A stretch of DNA of 64,000 nucleotides from Parelaphostrongylus tenuis. Lineage: Eukaryota > Nematoda > Chromadorea > Rhabditida > Metastrongylidae. Position 1 is the stretch's first letter, and each line of letters starts with the position of its first letter. The notes below the pieces were generated by a model. That model was not told the DNA's origin, made no database searches, and saw only the letters and a list, made by a program, of their open reading frames with translations. The translations under genes and the position numbers were made by a program. This document shows, in pieces, positions 10,701 through 22,466 of the stretch. The stretch covers positions 434,001 through 498,000 of the forward strand of contig JAHQIW010007131.1 in assembly GCA_019055375.1 (NCBI GenBank). Direction: 5' to 3'.

Positions 10701-12460
10701 ATCCTGGGACAGGAGTCAAAAACATCAACGCAAAAGTCCTTGAAAGCTTTTTGGTCAAACTTCAAAATGCAGAAATGAATAGGAGGGGAGAATGTCTGAA
10801 CATAGCAAATGATATGACACCTTAACTCAGATTCATCTTCTAGTCTAAGTGTGGTTCATTTTTCAAATTGTGTCACACAAAACCGCTGACCTCTCTCATG
10901 TATTTGTAAATAAGGTGGGGTTTTTCAGAATGCCTAGACTGTTCCTTTCTTTCCTATCGGATTCTTGACGCATGCGAAATACTATCGAGTAATCATGTAT
11001 GGTATGATATGCACGTCTAGGCTATCACGAAGGCGTCGCCAACGAAATGTTAGCTATCAAATTTCAAGAAAAAAGCAGTATAATATTCTATTAAGGAAAG
11101 GAATTTGTAAGAAATTTCGTGTTTTCATTACTCATGCCAGAGTTCAGAGATGACTAAACTTATGAAGTATTGCAACGCAGTTCAGAAATTTGTTATCACC
11201 AACACCTTCTAATGTCTAATTCTATGCAATATGTAATTACCGTCAGCAGACGATTCTCTTATTCGTTAGAGCTGACAACGGCTGACAACAACGGTGACAC
11301 TTGGCAACGCTCCAGCACGGGCTAGTGAATTATGACATAAGAGAAACAATTCCTCCATTATTCAACATCTCAAAATTAGAATAAATTTTGGATCCTTAAA
11401 TTACAGTGGAAGTCGTAGTTGAGATCAAATGCCACCATAGAAGGTGTCAAGATTAAGAAGCGAATGCATTGATGCGTGACCGTGTACTAGGTTTCGCTGC
11501 TCAACCGTGACATTGTCTCTTATTGTTTCTTTAGAAGACTTAGAAGTTTTCTCTCTTGTTCTGATTTTCTAAGAGTCATTACTAGGAACGCATGATATAA
11601 ATGGTTTATTTGCTTTAAAAAAGAGTCAAGTTTGTTGACTTCAGGAGGGATAGAAACGATATTTGGATGACTAATCATTTGTCAAGACATTGTACATTCT
11701 ACGCGTACTATCATTCCTCGTTGAGTGATTTGGAAACTCGACGTTAGAATCTTCCTTAATGTTTTCGTTGCTTGGCAGAATGATTGTGTTCTATCTACAT
11801 GCTTGAACTTCACATTGCTCGTTATATTGCCTGTTTAGATCCCCTTGATTAATTCGTTGACTCTCATAGACAATTTTGTTTTTGACATCCAGTTCAATTC
11901 AATGGATGCTCCTGGGCATTACAGATTGGGATATCCGACAAGTTTCTAAGTCATCAGCCGCTGACATCAGGTTATTTCGAGGCTCCAAACTCCCTTTCTA
12001 TTTGCGTGACACTCGTCATTTTTATAATAATCGCACTGTCAGTAGTGGATCAAAGAATGTTGTCTTTTAACATTCTTTCTGGTCCTAGTATGTTGAGGCA
12101 ACTGAACAGTGAAGTGAAAAAAATCGAGAGCAAAGATTGGTTTTTGCCTGTTTTCCGTATTATACTTCCGATGCTTCTAAACATTGTCTACTTATGGTTT
12201 AGCCAACGGCAGATCTTTTCAAAAAGGAACTCCTGCCAAGGCGTTTGCTGATTTATTGCAAAGGACTGATGGGGTAACGGTCCCACCTCGAGTTGAGTCA
12301 CGTCGAGCATCACTAACCATTCGGCCCTAAAGACTATTTGTACCAAATGAATTATTTGCTGCTCGCGTATGCTTTGAATTAAAGTGCTTTTGTCACCACA
12401 GTAAACCACCTAGCTTTGTCGATTTGAACGTAAAGGAATTTGATGCCTTTGAACTCGTTC
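10700..12460. other. No feature recognised
   Basis: Unique-looking AT-rich DNA. Open frames at 10,965-11,153, 11,876-12,070 and 12,006-12,251 have no splice context or motif that I could defend. Confidence 0.45.
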
Positions 12461-12466
12461 TTCCAG

Positions 12467-12555
12467 GACGACACTGTCATGAAAGGAGCAACAAACAGAC
12501 ATAAAAAATTGTTGTCAGGATTCCACTTACCAGCTGTATCTCCGTTACTCTTTAT
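12467..12555 (+). CDS. Candidate short exon, unknown
   Basis: 89 nt between a TTCTTCCAG acceptor and a GTAAGT donor. One frame is open throughout and reads DDTVMKGATNRHKKLLSG followed by FHLPAVSPLLF. There is no copy elsewhere in the window and the family is not recognised. Confidence 0.25.
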
Positions 12556-12819
12556 GTAAGTCGACTACATTTCAATCAAGTGTTTCGCCGTGCGCCAGAG
12601 TTCTTTAGTGGAAGCTCTCCATCGATAGATATGATGAACAGCGCAGTTCTCGTAAGCATTTCATCTTTTTTTTTGCTTTTGTGAGTGGTGCATATGAGAA
12701 TGAGCACAAAGTTCTAGGAAATTTTCAAAAGGTTTCTTTTTGTGCGCAATTTAACAACAAAAGTAGTAACAACTGCTTGTCAAAGTATAGACTACCATTG
12801 CCCAATGTCCACAGTATAA

Positions 12820-13120
12820 ACCGTCATTGTCCAAGCCAATTTGTGCAAAATGTTGGCAACGGTCCACTGCGAAACACCAAGCTCTCCAGCCAAATCACGA
12901 GTGCTCGATAAATGCTCGGCATTCAAAGCTGCTTAAAAGTCACATTTGTCCAAAACAGAATGCGGGCCAAAAACAGAAGCCAAAACGAGGCATTTCTTCG
13001 AAATCAAAATTGTGTTTTTTTCACTAGGTTAAGCCACCTGCCCACCTTTGATTTTGTCTTCGTATCAACACCTTCGTCCTCATTTCAACAACAGCTTAAT
13101 AAGAATCGTTGAACCTTTGC
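12820..13120 (-). pseudogene. mariner transposase fragment (N-terminal HTH part)
   Basis: Minus-strand translation gives, across two frames, FDFEEMPRFG, then SVLDKCDF, then LNAEHLSSTRDLAGELGVSQ and WTVANILHKL. That order matches the mariner linker (F-D-L-E-D-x-P-R-S-G-R-P) and second helix-turn-helix (T-R-x-L-A-x-E-L-G-V-S-x-x-T-V). Stops and frameshifts break it, and no catalytic D,D34D region follows. It is an isolated relic. Confidence 0.65.
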
Positions 13121-13129
13121 TCCAGTGAT

Positions 13130-14060
13130 GGGCGATCAACACGTGAAAATCATACTGTTCATTAGAAATTTTGGAGCTGAAATTAAAAAACTAGATAAAC
13201 ATGTACAAAACTGTCAATGAAAAAAGTCGCAGAGATGTCAAAGAAATGAGATTTTTGAAATTCCCAGAACTTTTTGCTCAACTGTACTACTTGGATCTTC
13301 TGTGACTGCTTGAGCTGTTGTGCCGCAGAAGTTTATAATGTCTTTCGGCTGTTTTCTCTCCTTCTCAAATTATAACTATGTTTTATTCGTCATAGATCAT
13401 TCTCCAGTCACTTACGTTTATGTTTCTACTCGAATAGATTTGTAGGTTACATTTTAATGGCTTGTAAAGGGCGCATTAATTTGTATACATATATCTATGG
13501 AGAAATGGCTCAACTTGGCAAAGAAAAAGCAAGGAGACAAATATTAATTTGCTTCCCCAATCAAGTGCGAACCCTTTTCAGATTCTAAAGTAAGTTCAGC
13601 TTCCACATTACACACGGATAGCTCCACATAAGCAAGAGCTCAAGCAGACGTGCAGTTTCCTACTTAGAGGGCACAGGTTGCGAACAACAATAATGCAACT
13701 TGATAATATGAAATGCAAATCTAAAAGTTATAAGGAGAATTAATGTGCACTCAAGTAAAAGTTAGAAAAATGTTTCATTTGCAGTATTACTCGTTTTAGG
13801 TGTGAAATCTCTCTTAAGTTTACAGGTATTTCTACTGCATGTTCCACTGCCTCATTTTTGGGATTATTTTGGAATCACACTTAGCTGAATTGTAAATAGT
13901 ACTGTATATAAAGAAGTTAGCTAGCATTCACGAGTGCTTGAACTGTGTTGTCATGCGATTATTGCGGTGCCAGGCACTTCAACCTATTGTTTTTCTTCTT
14001 ATATTTCTATCTTCAACCATACCAAATAATTATAAATATTAGCAAAACTTATTTCCGTAC
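13130..14060. other. No feature recognised
   Basis: AT-rich sequence with no supported gene or repeat partner noticed. Confidence 0.45.
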
Positions 14061-14069
14061 ATATATGTC

Positions 14070-14965
14070 AGACGCAAATGAATATTCGACCTCTTCCGCT
14101 GGACAAGAATTTTTCATAAGCGTGTTGGCAATCATTCAAAAGCTCAAGTCTTTGGCTAAAGCCATACGTGGCTGATTTTTCTATACACCCTTTTGTAACG
14201 CCGTAAAATCCAAACAAAAATATGTTTCACACGACAGTGCATTTTTTGGTATCTTTCTTATATTTCACTGGGCAAAACTGCTTGCTTAGACTGCTAGTAC
14301 TGTGCAGACAGCACAAGTCTCAAGGAACTCAAAAATATGCTTGCTTTGTGAAAACGCTCTTTGATAACGCTGTAGAAAGAAGAAAATTTCTTGTTTTGCA
14401 CCTTACCGGACAGAACTCTTTCTTTGAACTATTAGTAATCATTCGATAAGATAATTTTCACTGATTCTAAATCTGTGCGTATTTCGTGTAAAGACAGTCT
14501 CACTGCAGTGTAGCAGAAAAAATAAGGCCGACTTTCACACACCATTCGGCAAGCTTGCTTACCAGCGGATCCACGGACTGAGGGCGGAACGACCGACCGA
14601 TGCCATAGCGTGCTAGACGTTTGGGATGCAACTTGTTTACAATTGAAAATTTTTTCTCCGCTTTGAAAGAAACTCCGTATAAAAGAATTGTCAGTCACTA
14701 CGAAATTTCTCTATACCTTCATATGGTTTTCGTGCTTCCTGCGGATTATGCGCGTGAGAGGAACGAAAACGCGCGGAGGGTATAAAGCATAATTTTAGTT
14801 TGAATGCTACAACGTTATATACAGGCTTTTTGAAAACTAGCTATGTGAGGCTCTAGACAGAGATTTGGCTTTCAAATGATTACTAGCTCTTCTATGAAAA
14901 ATTCTTGTCCAGCGAATGAGATAGAATATTTATTGTCGCCGTCTAACCTATAAGTACTTATTTCT
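14070..14965. mobile_element. Non-autonomous TIR element T1, copy 1
   Basis: Left arm 14,075-14,210 (AATATTCGACCTC, GCTGGACAAGAATTTTTCAT) is an inverted copy of right arm 14,800-14,955 (ATGAAAAATTCTTGTCCAGC, ATAGAATATTTATTGTCGCC). An inner pair of inverted segments (around 14,405 and 14,560) adds a second hairpin layer. Related copies lie at 17,090-17,830, 26,062-26,940, 37,030-37,885 and 54,775-55,565. No transposase is encoded, so this looks like a MITE or foldback transposon. Confidence 0.7.
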
Positions 14966-15635
14966 CCTGAGAAACGACTAACGGAAATTTCAGCATGCGC
15001 AGCTTGCTCCGAAACTGAAAATTTTTCTCATAGTAAACCTCATAACATGTTAAGAAAATGGTGAATGAATAGAAAAAACAGCATAATCTGGCTGTTAAGA
15101 AGTTTGTTTATGATGAACTGAAATTCAATCGTATCATACATTTCGCACCGTAAGCTGCAGTATTCTTTCTGAATGCTTTAACTCCCACTTTGTTAGGCTT
15201 ACTTATGAAAACTACAACACATGAAAGTCAGTGAGTAAAACATAATGCCGTTCAATAAAGCGTCCAATGATCTTAGTTCTTAGACTGCGCTTACGTCGTC
15301 TTGTGTTTGGACTGGCTCATCCTCTATACGATGCAAATCATAACTAATGTCTGCCTCAAACCACACTCGATTAATACATCAAGTTTTGTGCTCCTTCTTG
15401 CCCTCCATTTTCGAGGTATCTACGGAAACAGACTTTGGCTACTCGACAATGCCAATCAATAATATTCAGAATAAAACAACCTCGTATGTTAACCTCATCA
15501 TCATAGAAAATGATTAGGATCACCAAAAATGGAAGTAGAAAGCGCTAGGTATTTATTAAGTCCAGAGGGATACGCCATACATTTGCCTTTAATCTTTAGC
15601 TCCGCCTGAGGTGATTGAATGATTATCTGACATTC

Positions 15636-15860
15636 GCAATGACTCGCGGTGGTCTACCGATGTAACAAGTTAGTGCTGTTATCCTCCCAGACAACTGTGG
15701 TACCAATTTACCGACTCGGAAGGGACAAAGGCTTTTTGAGCCTTGGGGGGAAATCGTACAAATATGTGCGACGCAAAGCACCTTCAACCGCTGCGTCAAG
15801 TGGTGAACTCTTCAGTAGAAGAACACATGAATCAAGGTGGCAGGTAGGGATGCAGTTAAG
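15636..15860 (-). repeat. tRNA-derived SINE, family B, diverged copy
   Basis: On the minus strand an A-box-like TTGACGCAGCGG (about 15,790-15,801) is followed by a shared core ending in 'tctgggaggataa' and 'gcgagtcattgc'. Both motifs recur in the copies at 29,245-29,445 and 41,335-41,540. The 224-aa plus-strand frame that starts here (15,649-16,323) runs antisense through the SINE and is not regarded as a gene. Confidence 0.6.
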
Positions 15861-16370
15861 TAAGAAAAGTGGGGCTGAGATGAGAAAAGTTCTACTATTT
15901 CCCTCTCTTACTTCTTTATGCTGGATTCCATTTACTATCTTCTTTCACCTCCTTCTTTCATTATGCTGTTTTTGGCGCTTTATTGTTTACAAGGCGCTCG
16001 ATTTGGGGCGCACGAAATTTGTCAATTTGAATCGAGAGTTCAGCTTAGGAGACTTCGTCTGCTCTCAAAGATTTACAGCTGTGATTGCCGTCTTGTGTGT
16101 GTGCAGAAATTATCGATCGCGTAGGTCACAGACCACGATGGCTTTCCTTCGCTGCCGTTTGTTGTGGGGGAAGGTATGGTGCACTTCTGGGATTCTATCA
16201 TTACTGCGTTATATTACTTTGTTTACTCCTGTGTTTGTTGTTTACTTGTTTGTTTGCTTATCGTGTTTCTTACAACAATACCTTAAATATGCTCGAAAGT
16301 TGTATATGCCAATGATCCTTTAGTTATTACTTGAGCCAATTTGTTATGAAGTCTGATAAAGGCCCTTCTA

Positions 16371-16414
16371 CGCCACATACAAGTGTTTCGTCCTTACAGA
16401 CTTGTCAGTCGGGC
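16371..16414 (-). ncRNA. Degenerate hammerhead ribozyme (FB3 left arm)
   Basis: The minus strand reads CUGACAA (G8 changed to A), stem II GUCU/GGAC closing a GUAA loop, GAAAC and a GUA triplet. The stem I partner has drifted and pairs poorly with the GCCCGA side. Loss of G8, a catalytic residue, should abolish cleavage. Confidence 0.55.
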
Positions 16415-16588
16415 AGGACCCGTCGTCTCTCAATATTTTTATAGTCAGTTCTCTCGGGAGCTCTGCTTCCTTACACAGAGTCATCGAAGACGTGTAGAGT
16501 GTAAAACGTTCGTCTTCGATGAATCTCTGTAAGGGAGCAGAGCTCCCGAGAGAACTGACTATAAAAATATCGAAAGACGACGGGTTCT

Positions 16589-16631
16589 GCTCTACTGACG
16601 AGTCTGCAAGGACGAACCCCGTGTATCGGGC
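16589..16631 (+). ncRNA. Degenerate hammerhead ribozyme (FB3 right arm)
   Basis: The plus strand has core CUGACGA, stem II GUCU-GCAA-GGAC, then GAAC (A15.1 changed to C) and GUGUA before UCGGGC. The core is otherwise complete. Stem I (GCUCUA with UCGGGC) is mismatched. Probably inactive or very weak. Confidence 0.55.
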
Positions 16632-16779
16632 TGTACAAGAGCCTTTACCAGACCACATAACAAGTTTGCTCAAGTAATGATGAAAGGATCTATTGAAATT
16701 TGAGCGTGGTCTTACTATAGCACTCGAAATAAAAGTTGTAAATGCATTGCAAATCCGAAGTTATCACTGTTATTCCTAT

Positions 16780-16960
16780 TTTGTTTATTCTTGCCTATAC
16801 TTATTTGAGATAGAGTTGTCTTGTGAACAAATTCGCCTGCTAATCCTCACTCCTGATCTCCATTAATCTTGTACACCGCTTCACTAGAACTTTTTTCTAC
16901 CCACCATTCGTGAAATGGTAACAAGCGAATTTGCTTCCAAGGACAACTCCATCTAAATCA
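16780..16960. repeat. Dispersed foldback repeat R2, copy 1
   Basis: Related to 17,900-18,180, 25,240-25,700, 36,220-36,640 and 56,230-56,400. Shared features are 'gccgtcttgtgaac' plus 'aattcg', a 'ccgcttcac' centre, and 'tagcaa(g)cgaa' followed by 'ccaag(g)acaa' and 'ctccatc' on the other arm, which pairs back with the first. Non-coding. Confidence 0.6.
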
Positions 16961-17089
16961 AGGATACGAAAGTTTTACAGCAAAATGTTCCTAAGAAAAT
17001 GTTCAATCAAGCGACAACCAAAATCATGCAATTTCATTGCAGAAATCGGTTCTTCCTGATAGACTACAAATTAAAAACCAATCTAATTC

Positions 17090-17830
17090 GCTGGAGAGAG
17101 GCTACAGCCCAACGTTGCTGCTGTTCAAATAAGACTTTTCGATGCTGCTATAGGAGGAGACTTTTCGGATTCAGACACGCATATTTCTCGCCGACAGAGC
17201 TCTTTCTTTGGACTATCATTAATAATTCAATAGCGTAATCAAAATTGATTCCAGTGCTGTGCTTGTATGCTGAAAAGACCGTTGCTCTGAAACGCAGCAG
17301 GTAAAATAAGCTGAATTCTCATCAGCTATCAAGAGCCAATCTGGTCATTCACGTGTGAGTGTGTGAGGCGGTCACGCGAACTGCTGACGCAGTACTTCTG
17401 TACGCGTTCATATACTCAAAAAATCGATTCGCATCGGGTCATTGAACGTGGTTGCCTGAGCCACCACACACGTGATTTAGTGAGATTGGCCTTTGATCGC
17501 AGATGAAAATTCAATTTATTTTACCTGCTCCGTTAAAGATAAACGGTTTTTCCAGGACTTAAACACAGCATTCGGATCAAATTCGAGTACACTGTCGAAT
17601 GGTTACTATTATGCCGAAGAAAGAGCTTTGTGCGGAGAGAAATATGTGTGTCTGAGACATAGTTTTGTACGGAGATCACAGTGTTATAAGAAGGTGTTTC
17701 GAGAAAGCGGCGATGTGGAGCTGTAGCCTCGAGTCTCAGCTTTCAATGGTTGCTAACACTCACATGAAAAGTTCCTCTCCAGAGGGTGAATCGGTTTTTC
17801 ATTGTGACCCTTCTGATCACAAAGAGCCAT
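17090..17830. mobile_element. TIR element T1, copy 2
   Basis: The inner inverted arms (17,095-17,240 and 17,570-17,720) and an outer right arm ending 'gatgaaaaaccg'-like sequence match the copy at 54,775-55,565, including 'ctttctttggactatcatt' and its inverse. No transposase. Confidence 0.55.
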
Positions 17831-17899
17831 AATATATAATCGGTTGTGTAAAGGGCTTGTGCCGTTTTAATTAAAGGGGCTTTAGCTTTATGGTATGAT

Positions 17900-18180
17900 T
17901 TTTGCAAAGAAATTGCATGATTTTGCTGTCGTTCAACTGTGCCTTATCTCAAGAGCATTTCGGTATGCAACTTGCCTATACTTGCTTTAACGTGGAGCCG
18001 TCTTGTGAACGAATTCGTTTGCTATTCCTCACTCTAAGCTCCATTATTCTTGCGAGCCGCTTCAGCAGCAGTTTCTCCTACGCAACATTCGTGCAAGAGT
18101 AGCAAACGATTCTGTTTCCAAGGCAGCTCCATCTTATCAAGGGTAGGCAAGTTGTATGGCAAAATATTCAAAAGAAATGA
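17900..18180. repeat. Dispersed foldback repeat R2, copy 2
   Basis: Arms around 17,985-18,040 and 18,095-18,145 are inverted relative to each other. Same family as 16,780-16,960 and 25,240-25,700. Confidence 0.6.
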
Positions 18181-18221
18181 CGAGTGATTACAACAAACTC
18201 TCCGCCTTTATCACTAACTGT

Positions 18222-18832
18222 AGTCTGATAGTCTAAGATCTTATTAGCTCTCGGACCTTCCGTAAGCCACATTTTGTGCGGCTGTGAGGTTGAGACCTAG
18301 TTTTTTACGACGATAGTGATTGAATGTTTCGAGAGTATCGGTCGAAAAATAGCGGAACTTGTAATCAACTTCATCGTTGTGTTGCTGCTCTCTGGAACAC
18401 GTCCGAGGGAGAGGAGGTGTTGGAATCGCTCCTACTTTTGTTTTTCTAACTTGTGCAATGAGTCTAACTTTGCTTTATAACGACGTTGGTCTTGAAGTTG
18501 GTACAGACTGCACGCGATCCCCACGCTGGGTTCTTTAGAAATGGGCTGGCTTGGGTCCAAGCTTCTCACCAGTGCAGCCCATTTCTAAGAGAAACCCTGG
18601 GAACGATCGCGTGCAGCCTGCACCAACTTCAACACATCTTCGTTATAAAGCAAAGTTAGACTCACTGCCAAGGAAGGAAAAACGAGAAGTAGAAGCGATT
18701 CCTACACCTCCTTTCCCTCGGACGTTTTTCAGACAACAACAACCCAATATGAAGTTGATTACAAGTTTCACATTTTTCGTCCGAGAACTAATAAGCTCCA
18801 AGACTATCAGTCTACAGTTACTGAGCGCTCAC
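18222..18832. repeat. Long foldback element FB6 (about 600 bp)
   Basis: Left arm 18,222-18,552 and right arm 18,572-18,832 are reverse complements over most of their length: 'aactgtagtctgatagtct' at the left tip pairs with the right tip, and 'ctttgctttataacga' and 'gaaatgggctg' pair near the loop. The loop is about 20-30 bp ('cttgggtccaagcttctc'). The 105-aa open frame inside the right arm (18,551-18,868) is explained by the palindrome and is not called a gene. Confidence 0.8.
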
Positions 18833-18834
18833 TA

Positions 18835-19690
18835 TTCAGAAGAAAATGCTCAATTAAATATACCATAATCATACATTTCCATTGCGAAAACCATATTAAA
18901 AAAACCAGAACAGCCCGAACTTTTTATGCAATCCGATATATCAGTATGCAAATTTAGGGGAATACGGAGGAGAAAGTCCACTGTTCATTTTGCTTCAAAA
19001 ATCTTTTATGTTGTCACAAATATGTCAATTAAGCGCTATGCTTAGGTAGGTAGAAGCGGAAATATGAAGGTTCTTTGATGCCCAAGAGGAAAAAAACAGG
19101 AATTTTTCTTGACTGATTAAACTCTAAAATTTTTCTTGATGTAGTTTAGAAGAATTTTTGATTTGTAATCAAAGAAGGATTTTTAAGTGTGAGGATCTTA
19201 ATCCATGGCTCGACTGTTTTTATGTAAAAGGCTTGTGCCGTATGAGGATCCTTGATGTGAAAATTTGATAGATAGTAAAATACCTTTATTGCTTATTTAT
19301 TCGTTATTCAGCCATATGTTTGATTAGAGGTGAAATCATGTTCAACAAACCCGAATAACGCGCATGTGCATGGAGTTGTGGGCTAATCTGCTATAATGAG
19401 CTCCACGTTGAGTTTATACTGGAGTTTATTGGAATGATAGAATGAATTAATGATATTCCTAGATGCTCGCCCATCCAAACTTCATTACTTTAAAGTTTTT
19501 ATTTATTCCTCATCGTCATTCAGAAAGGGTTTGGCCTCGAATTACTGATCAATCGACAGAACAGGCATGTTTTCCTTCCGATATCTTTCATTCATTGATC
19601 TTTTCGACGAGGGACAGCGTACTACACATGTGATTTTCGCATTTTCATACCTTTTTTGAGGTCGATGAGAAGGAGCTCACGGTCTCCTGT
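18835..19690. other. No feature recognised
   Basis: AT-rich DNA between FB6 and the kinesin fragment, with no supported gene or RNA. Confidence 0.4.
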
Positions 19691-20058
19691 AAATCAAAGG
19701 TTTCATTTTTGACAAGGTTAACGGACCATCTGCTGATCAGCAACGTGTCTACAATGGCATGGGCTTCTTACAAGTGGAAAAGTGCTAGCAGTATACAAGT
19801 GCACCCTGTTTGCCAAACCGGAACGGGAAAGACATACACGATGGAAGGAGGTAGTGCCAGCAGCGTCCTTCTATTTGTATGATCATACGACTGGCGTAAT
19901 TCCTCGTGCCGTTGAGGACATATTCAAGGAACTGCAGAAAAACAGAAAGACGAAGAGTACAGCGTCCGAGTGAGCTATCTAGAGCTGTACAATGAGGAGT
20001 TATACGACCTACTGGCTCCAGCTTCGGATGATTGGGAGCGCTTAAGAATACTCTATTT
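19690..20058 (+). pseudogene. Kinesin-5 (Eg5/BMK-1-like) motor domain fragment
   Basis: Three forward frames together give the first half of a kinesin motor: F-D-K-V-x-G-P-S-A-D-Q-Q-R-V-Y, KCTLFA, the P-loop QTGTGKTYTMEG (19,814-19,849), GVIPRAVEDIF, then VSYLELYNEELYDLLAP. The combination of ADQQRVY, GVIPRA and YNEELYDLL is characteristic of kinesin-5, the tetrameric spindle motor. At least four frame changes occur within 330 bp, and the residue before QTGTGKT is Cys where Gly is usual. Similarity stops near 20,050, where an R1 repeat begins. Either a pseudogene fragment or a real exon damaged by assembly errors; no other motor exons were found nearby. Confidence 0.85.
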
Positions 20059-20214
20059 CAATTTTTTCTGTTCGCTGAATGTTTGAACACAAATTTTCCT
20101 TGTGCATTCGAACTTCATGTTTTGTCCGTATCTCTAGCTTATTGTCGTTGTGTTTCAATTTGTACCTTGCTATGGAAAACGATATGCAGCAAATAAAGTT
20201 CTAGCGTTTTGATT

Positions 20215-21540
20215 TCAATAAAACATTGGTTCAACTCCAAACCATCTGTTTCATTTGTATCGAGTCATTCTAATTTCGATTATAAGCCATGCATCGCAAA
20301 TTTTCTAAGTTCTCTTAGTGAGTCCTCGTTGCATCCGAGTAAGGGCGTCTAAGTGATTTTTGGAGGTAAGCGGTCTATAGCATATGAAAGTCGTTGAATA
20401 ATTGGCGTATACAGCAATTTTTCCTTGCTTTTCCATTTCAACATAGAAAATGGAGTGGCCAAGTATGCAATAAGTAAGTATATCTACATCAGAAGATTTT
20501 CACTTTATGCTCGAATGATTTCAAACTCTCTCCAGGCCGCTCGATTCCTCTTGCTCAACTGTAGAGCTAAGCCGTTCATCATGCTGACTTTCTGACCTAG
20601 ATAAACGACTCTAGCATTGCAGATACCACATGATCATTGTTTTCGAAATATCTAGTCAGCAATCGAGCTTTGCACAAGCGCTTCTGAGTACGGTCATCGT
20701 ACGCTCCGCTTGGCTAATGCTTCATTATATGAGAAAACGTCATCAGTAAAGCAAAAGTTTTACTAACAAGGACTTTCGACTGTTCTGTTCTAATGCTCGT
20801 ATAACGTTCTGGAGGGCAGTGATGAATGATTTTGGCTAAATGACATCGCCTTGTTAAACACCTCTTCTGCATCAACAGTGGAATCGCTAAAGCATAATGA
20901 TAAAATAATTTTGAATTTTCTCCTAGATCGTGAACGTTCTGTATGCAGTGAGCAGCACTTTGACTGTCCAAGGATCCCACGAGTGTCCGTGTTTGAACTA
21001 AGTTAGGGGTTTACTCAAATGGGCCATAGCGAGATAGAGCGGTCTCTTCCTCTCTCATAATTTTCCTCTAGGCCTTACTGACGTGCGTGTGTTCTAAAGC
21101 GTTGATCCTTTTCGAAGTTAAGCTTTTTCGTATGGCTATATTTCTACAAGTGTTCCGTCAATCCTGTTTTGGAGTAACTCGAGTGAGTTGCTCGAAAACG
21201 ATGTGCGGCAAGCACGTCGAGCCACAGTAGACGTTGCGGCGATGGTCTTATTTTCTAAAGGATAACATGCTACTACTGGTTTACCGATAATTCAAAAGGT
21301 GCGTTCTGACAAGCATCTTCGAGGAGTCAAGCCAGTGTATCAATAAGTAATAGTGAACGATTCCACAGGTGGTCTAGCCTCATCTATCTGAGCCAAGCGT
21401 TATTCTTTCTCCAGGAACGAAAGAGAATGCGGATTTTATAAGGAAGAGTGATGGAACGGCAAATCTATCCTCTTTTATCTTATATGACCTGCTAGCAATC
21501 CTGAACTGCATACTCTGCTAATTTAGTGCAATTTTTTGCC
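20215..21540. other. No feature recognised
   Basis: Partly related to other noncoding parts of the window (20,280-20,360 resembles 3,240-3,310, with 'agggcgtcta' and 'gtgat'). No supported gene. Confidence 0.4.
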
Positions 21541-22448
21541 GTTCCAACACCTACCTGCAGATGAGTGGTCACTAAGCTACCTCACCAGATGAGGATTCTG
21601 AAAGCACTACAACACAGTATTATGTTGAGCGGATATTGTGTGTGAATATTGACCCTGCACGCAGAATGAAGAACTAAAAGTGTCTATAAGGCTTTGTATA
21701 GGTTTATCAATCAAATTTCCTGTCGTTCTTCCAGATTTTCTCGTATTTCAACCAAGAAACGGAAGAAATTGTTGAAGTTAACGCTGTGAATGGCCTGCCT
21801 GGGTGTATGAATGATCACAATAGAGTTTTGTTGAGAGATTAATCTTTTTTCCGGAGAGTAAGAATCGATCTCAGACATAGTTCAATCAAACATCTAACCT
21901 TTTTGCAGCTAAATAATAGAGTTAATAAGTTCAAGAAAGAAATTTTATTTTCATTTGGTTGCGCGTACAGATTGCATATTGCTCTTCGTTGTTTCCAATG
22001 AAGCACCTGGAATATTATATGTGCGCTCTACAAGGTATTTAGTCATTTTTTGAATGTTACTCTAAAAGTGAAGTTTCAACACGGATGATGTTTATTCTGT
22101 TTCAATATTTTCTGTTCGTTGTTTGTTCACTCACGTTCCCCTTATTCATGGCTTTTTACACATATATCATTCTTTCCGTCCGTAAGCCATTTTTGACGTA
22201 AATTTGTATTACCAATAACCCACTTGCGAAGTTCAAGCGAAAGGCTAACCACTCAAAATGTGAAGTGCATGATGATTTCTCTCTGCTACAGACCGCTGAA
22301 AGATCATTTTGAGGAGGCAGACGAATTTTTAAATCTGTCACTTGTGATTTATGTTAGGTTAGGCGGCGGCAAATTTTTAAGCCGACCTTAGTCGCTGGAC
22401 AGGAGCTTTCAAAAATATGTTAATAATCATTAAAATCTTGGGGCGAGG

Positions 22449-22466
22449 TGGGGGGGGGGGGGGGAA
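22449..22466. repeat. Poly-G tract
   Basis: An uninterrupted G run of about 16-17 nt flanked by GAGGT and AAGGGG. A run this long is error-prone in any sequencing technology. Confidence 0.8.

Larger units (their letters stand above)
16325..16690. repeat. Foldback element FB3 with divergent hammerhead remnants
   Basis: A near-perfect hairpin. Left arm 16,325-16,497 pairs with right arm 16,512-16,680, including 'atagtcagttctctcggg' against its reverse complement and outer ends 'ttacttgagc'. The spacer is only about 15-20 bp. Each arm carries a hammerhead-derived motif facing outward. Part of the same family occurs at 57,262-57,719. It has no coding capacity. Confidence 0.85.

Noticed and set aside
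15649..16323. 224-aa plus-strand open frame
   Set aside because: It begins antisense inside SINE B, has no motif or splice context, and the rest is low-complexity hydrophobic sequence.
18770..18800. Possible fourth hammerhead in FB6
   Set aside because: Three core positions deviate and no stem I or cleavage triplet can be placed, so no ribozyme is called.
18551..18868. 105-aa open frame
   Set aside because: It lies within the FB6 palindrome arm, whose conservation is explained by base pairing.
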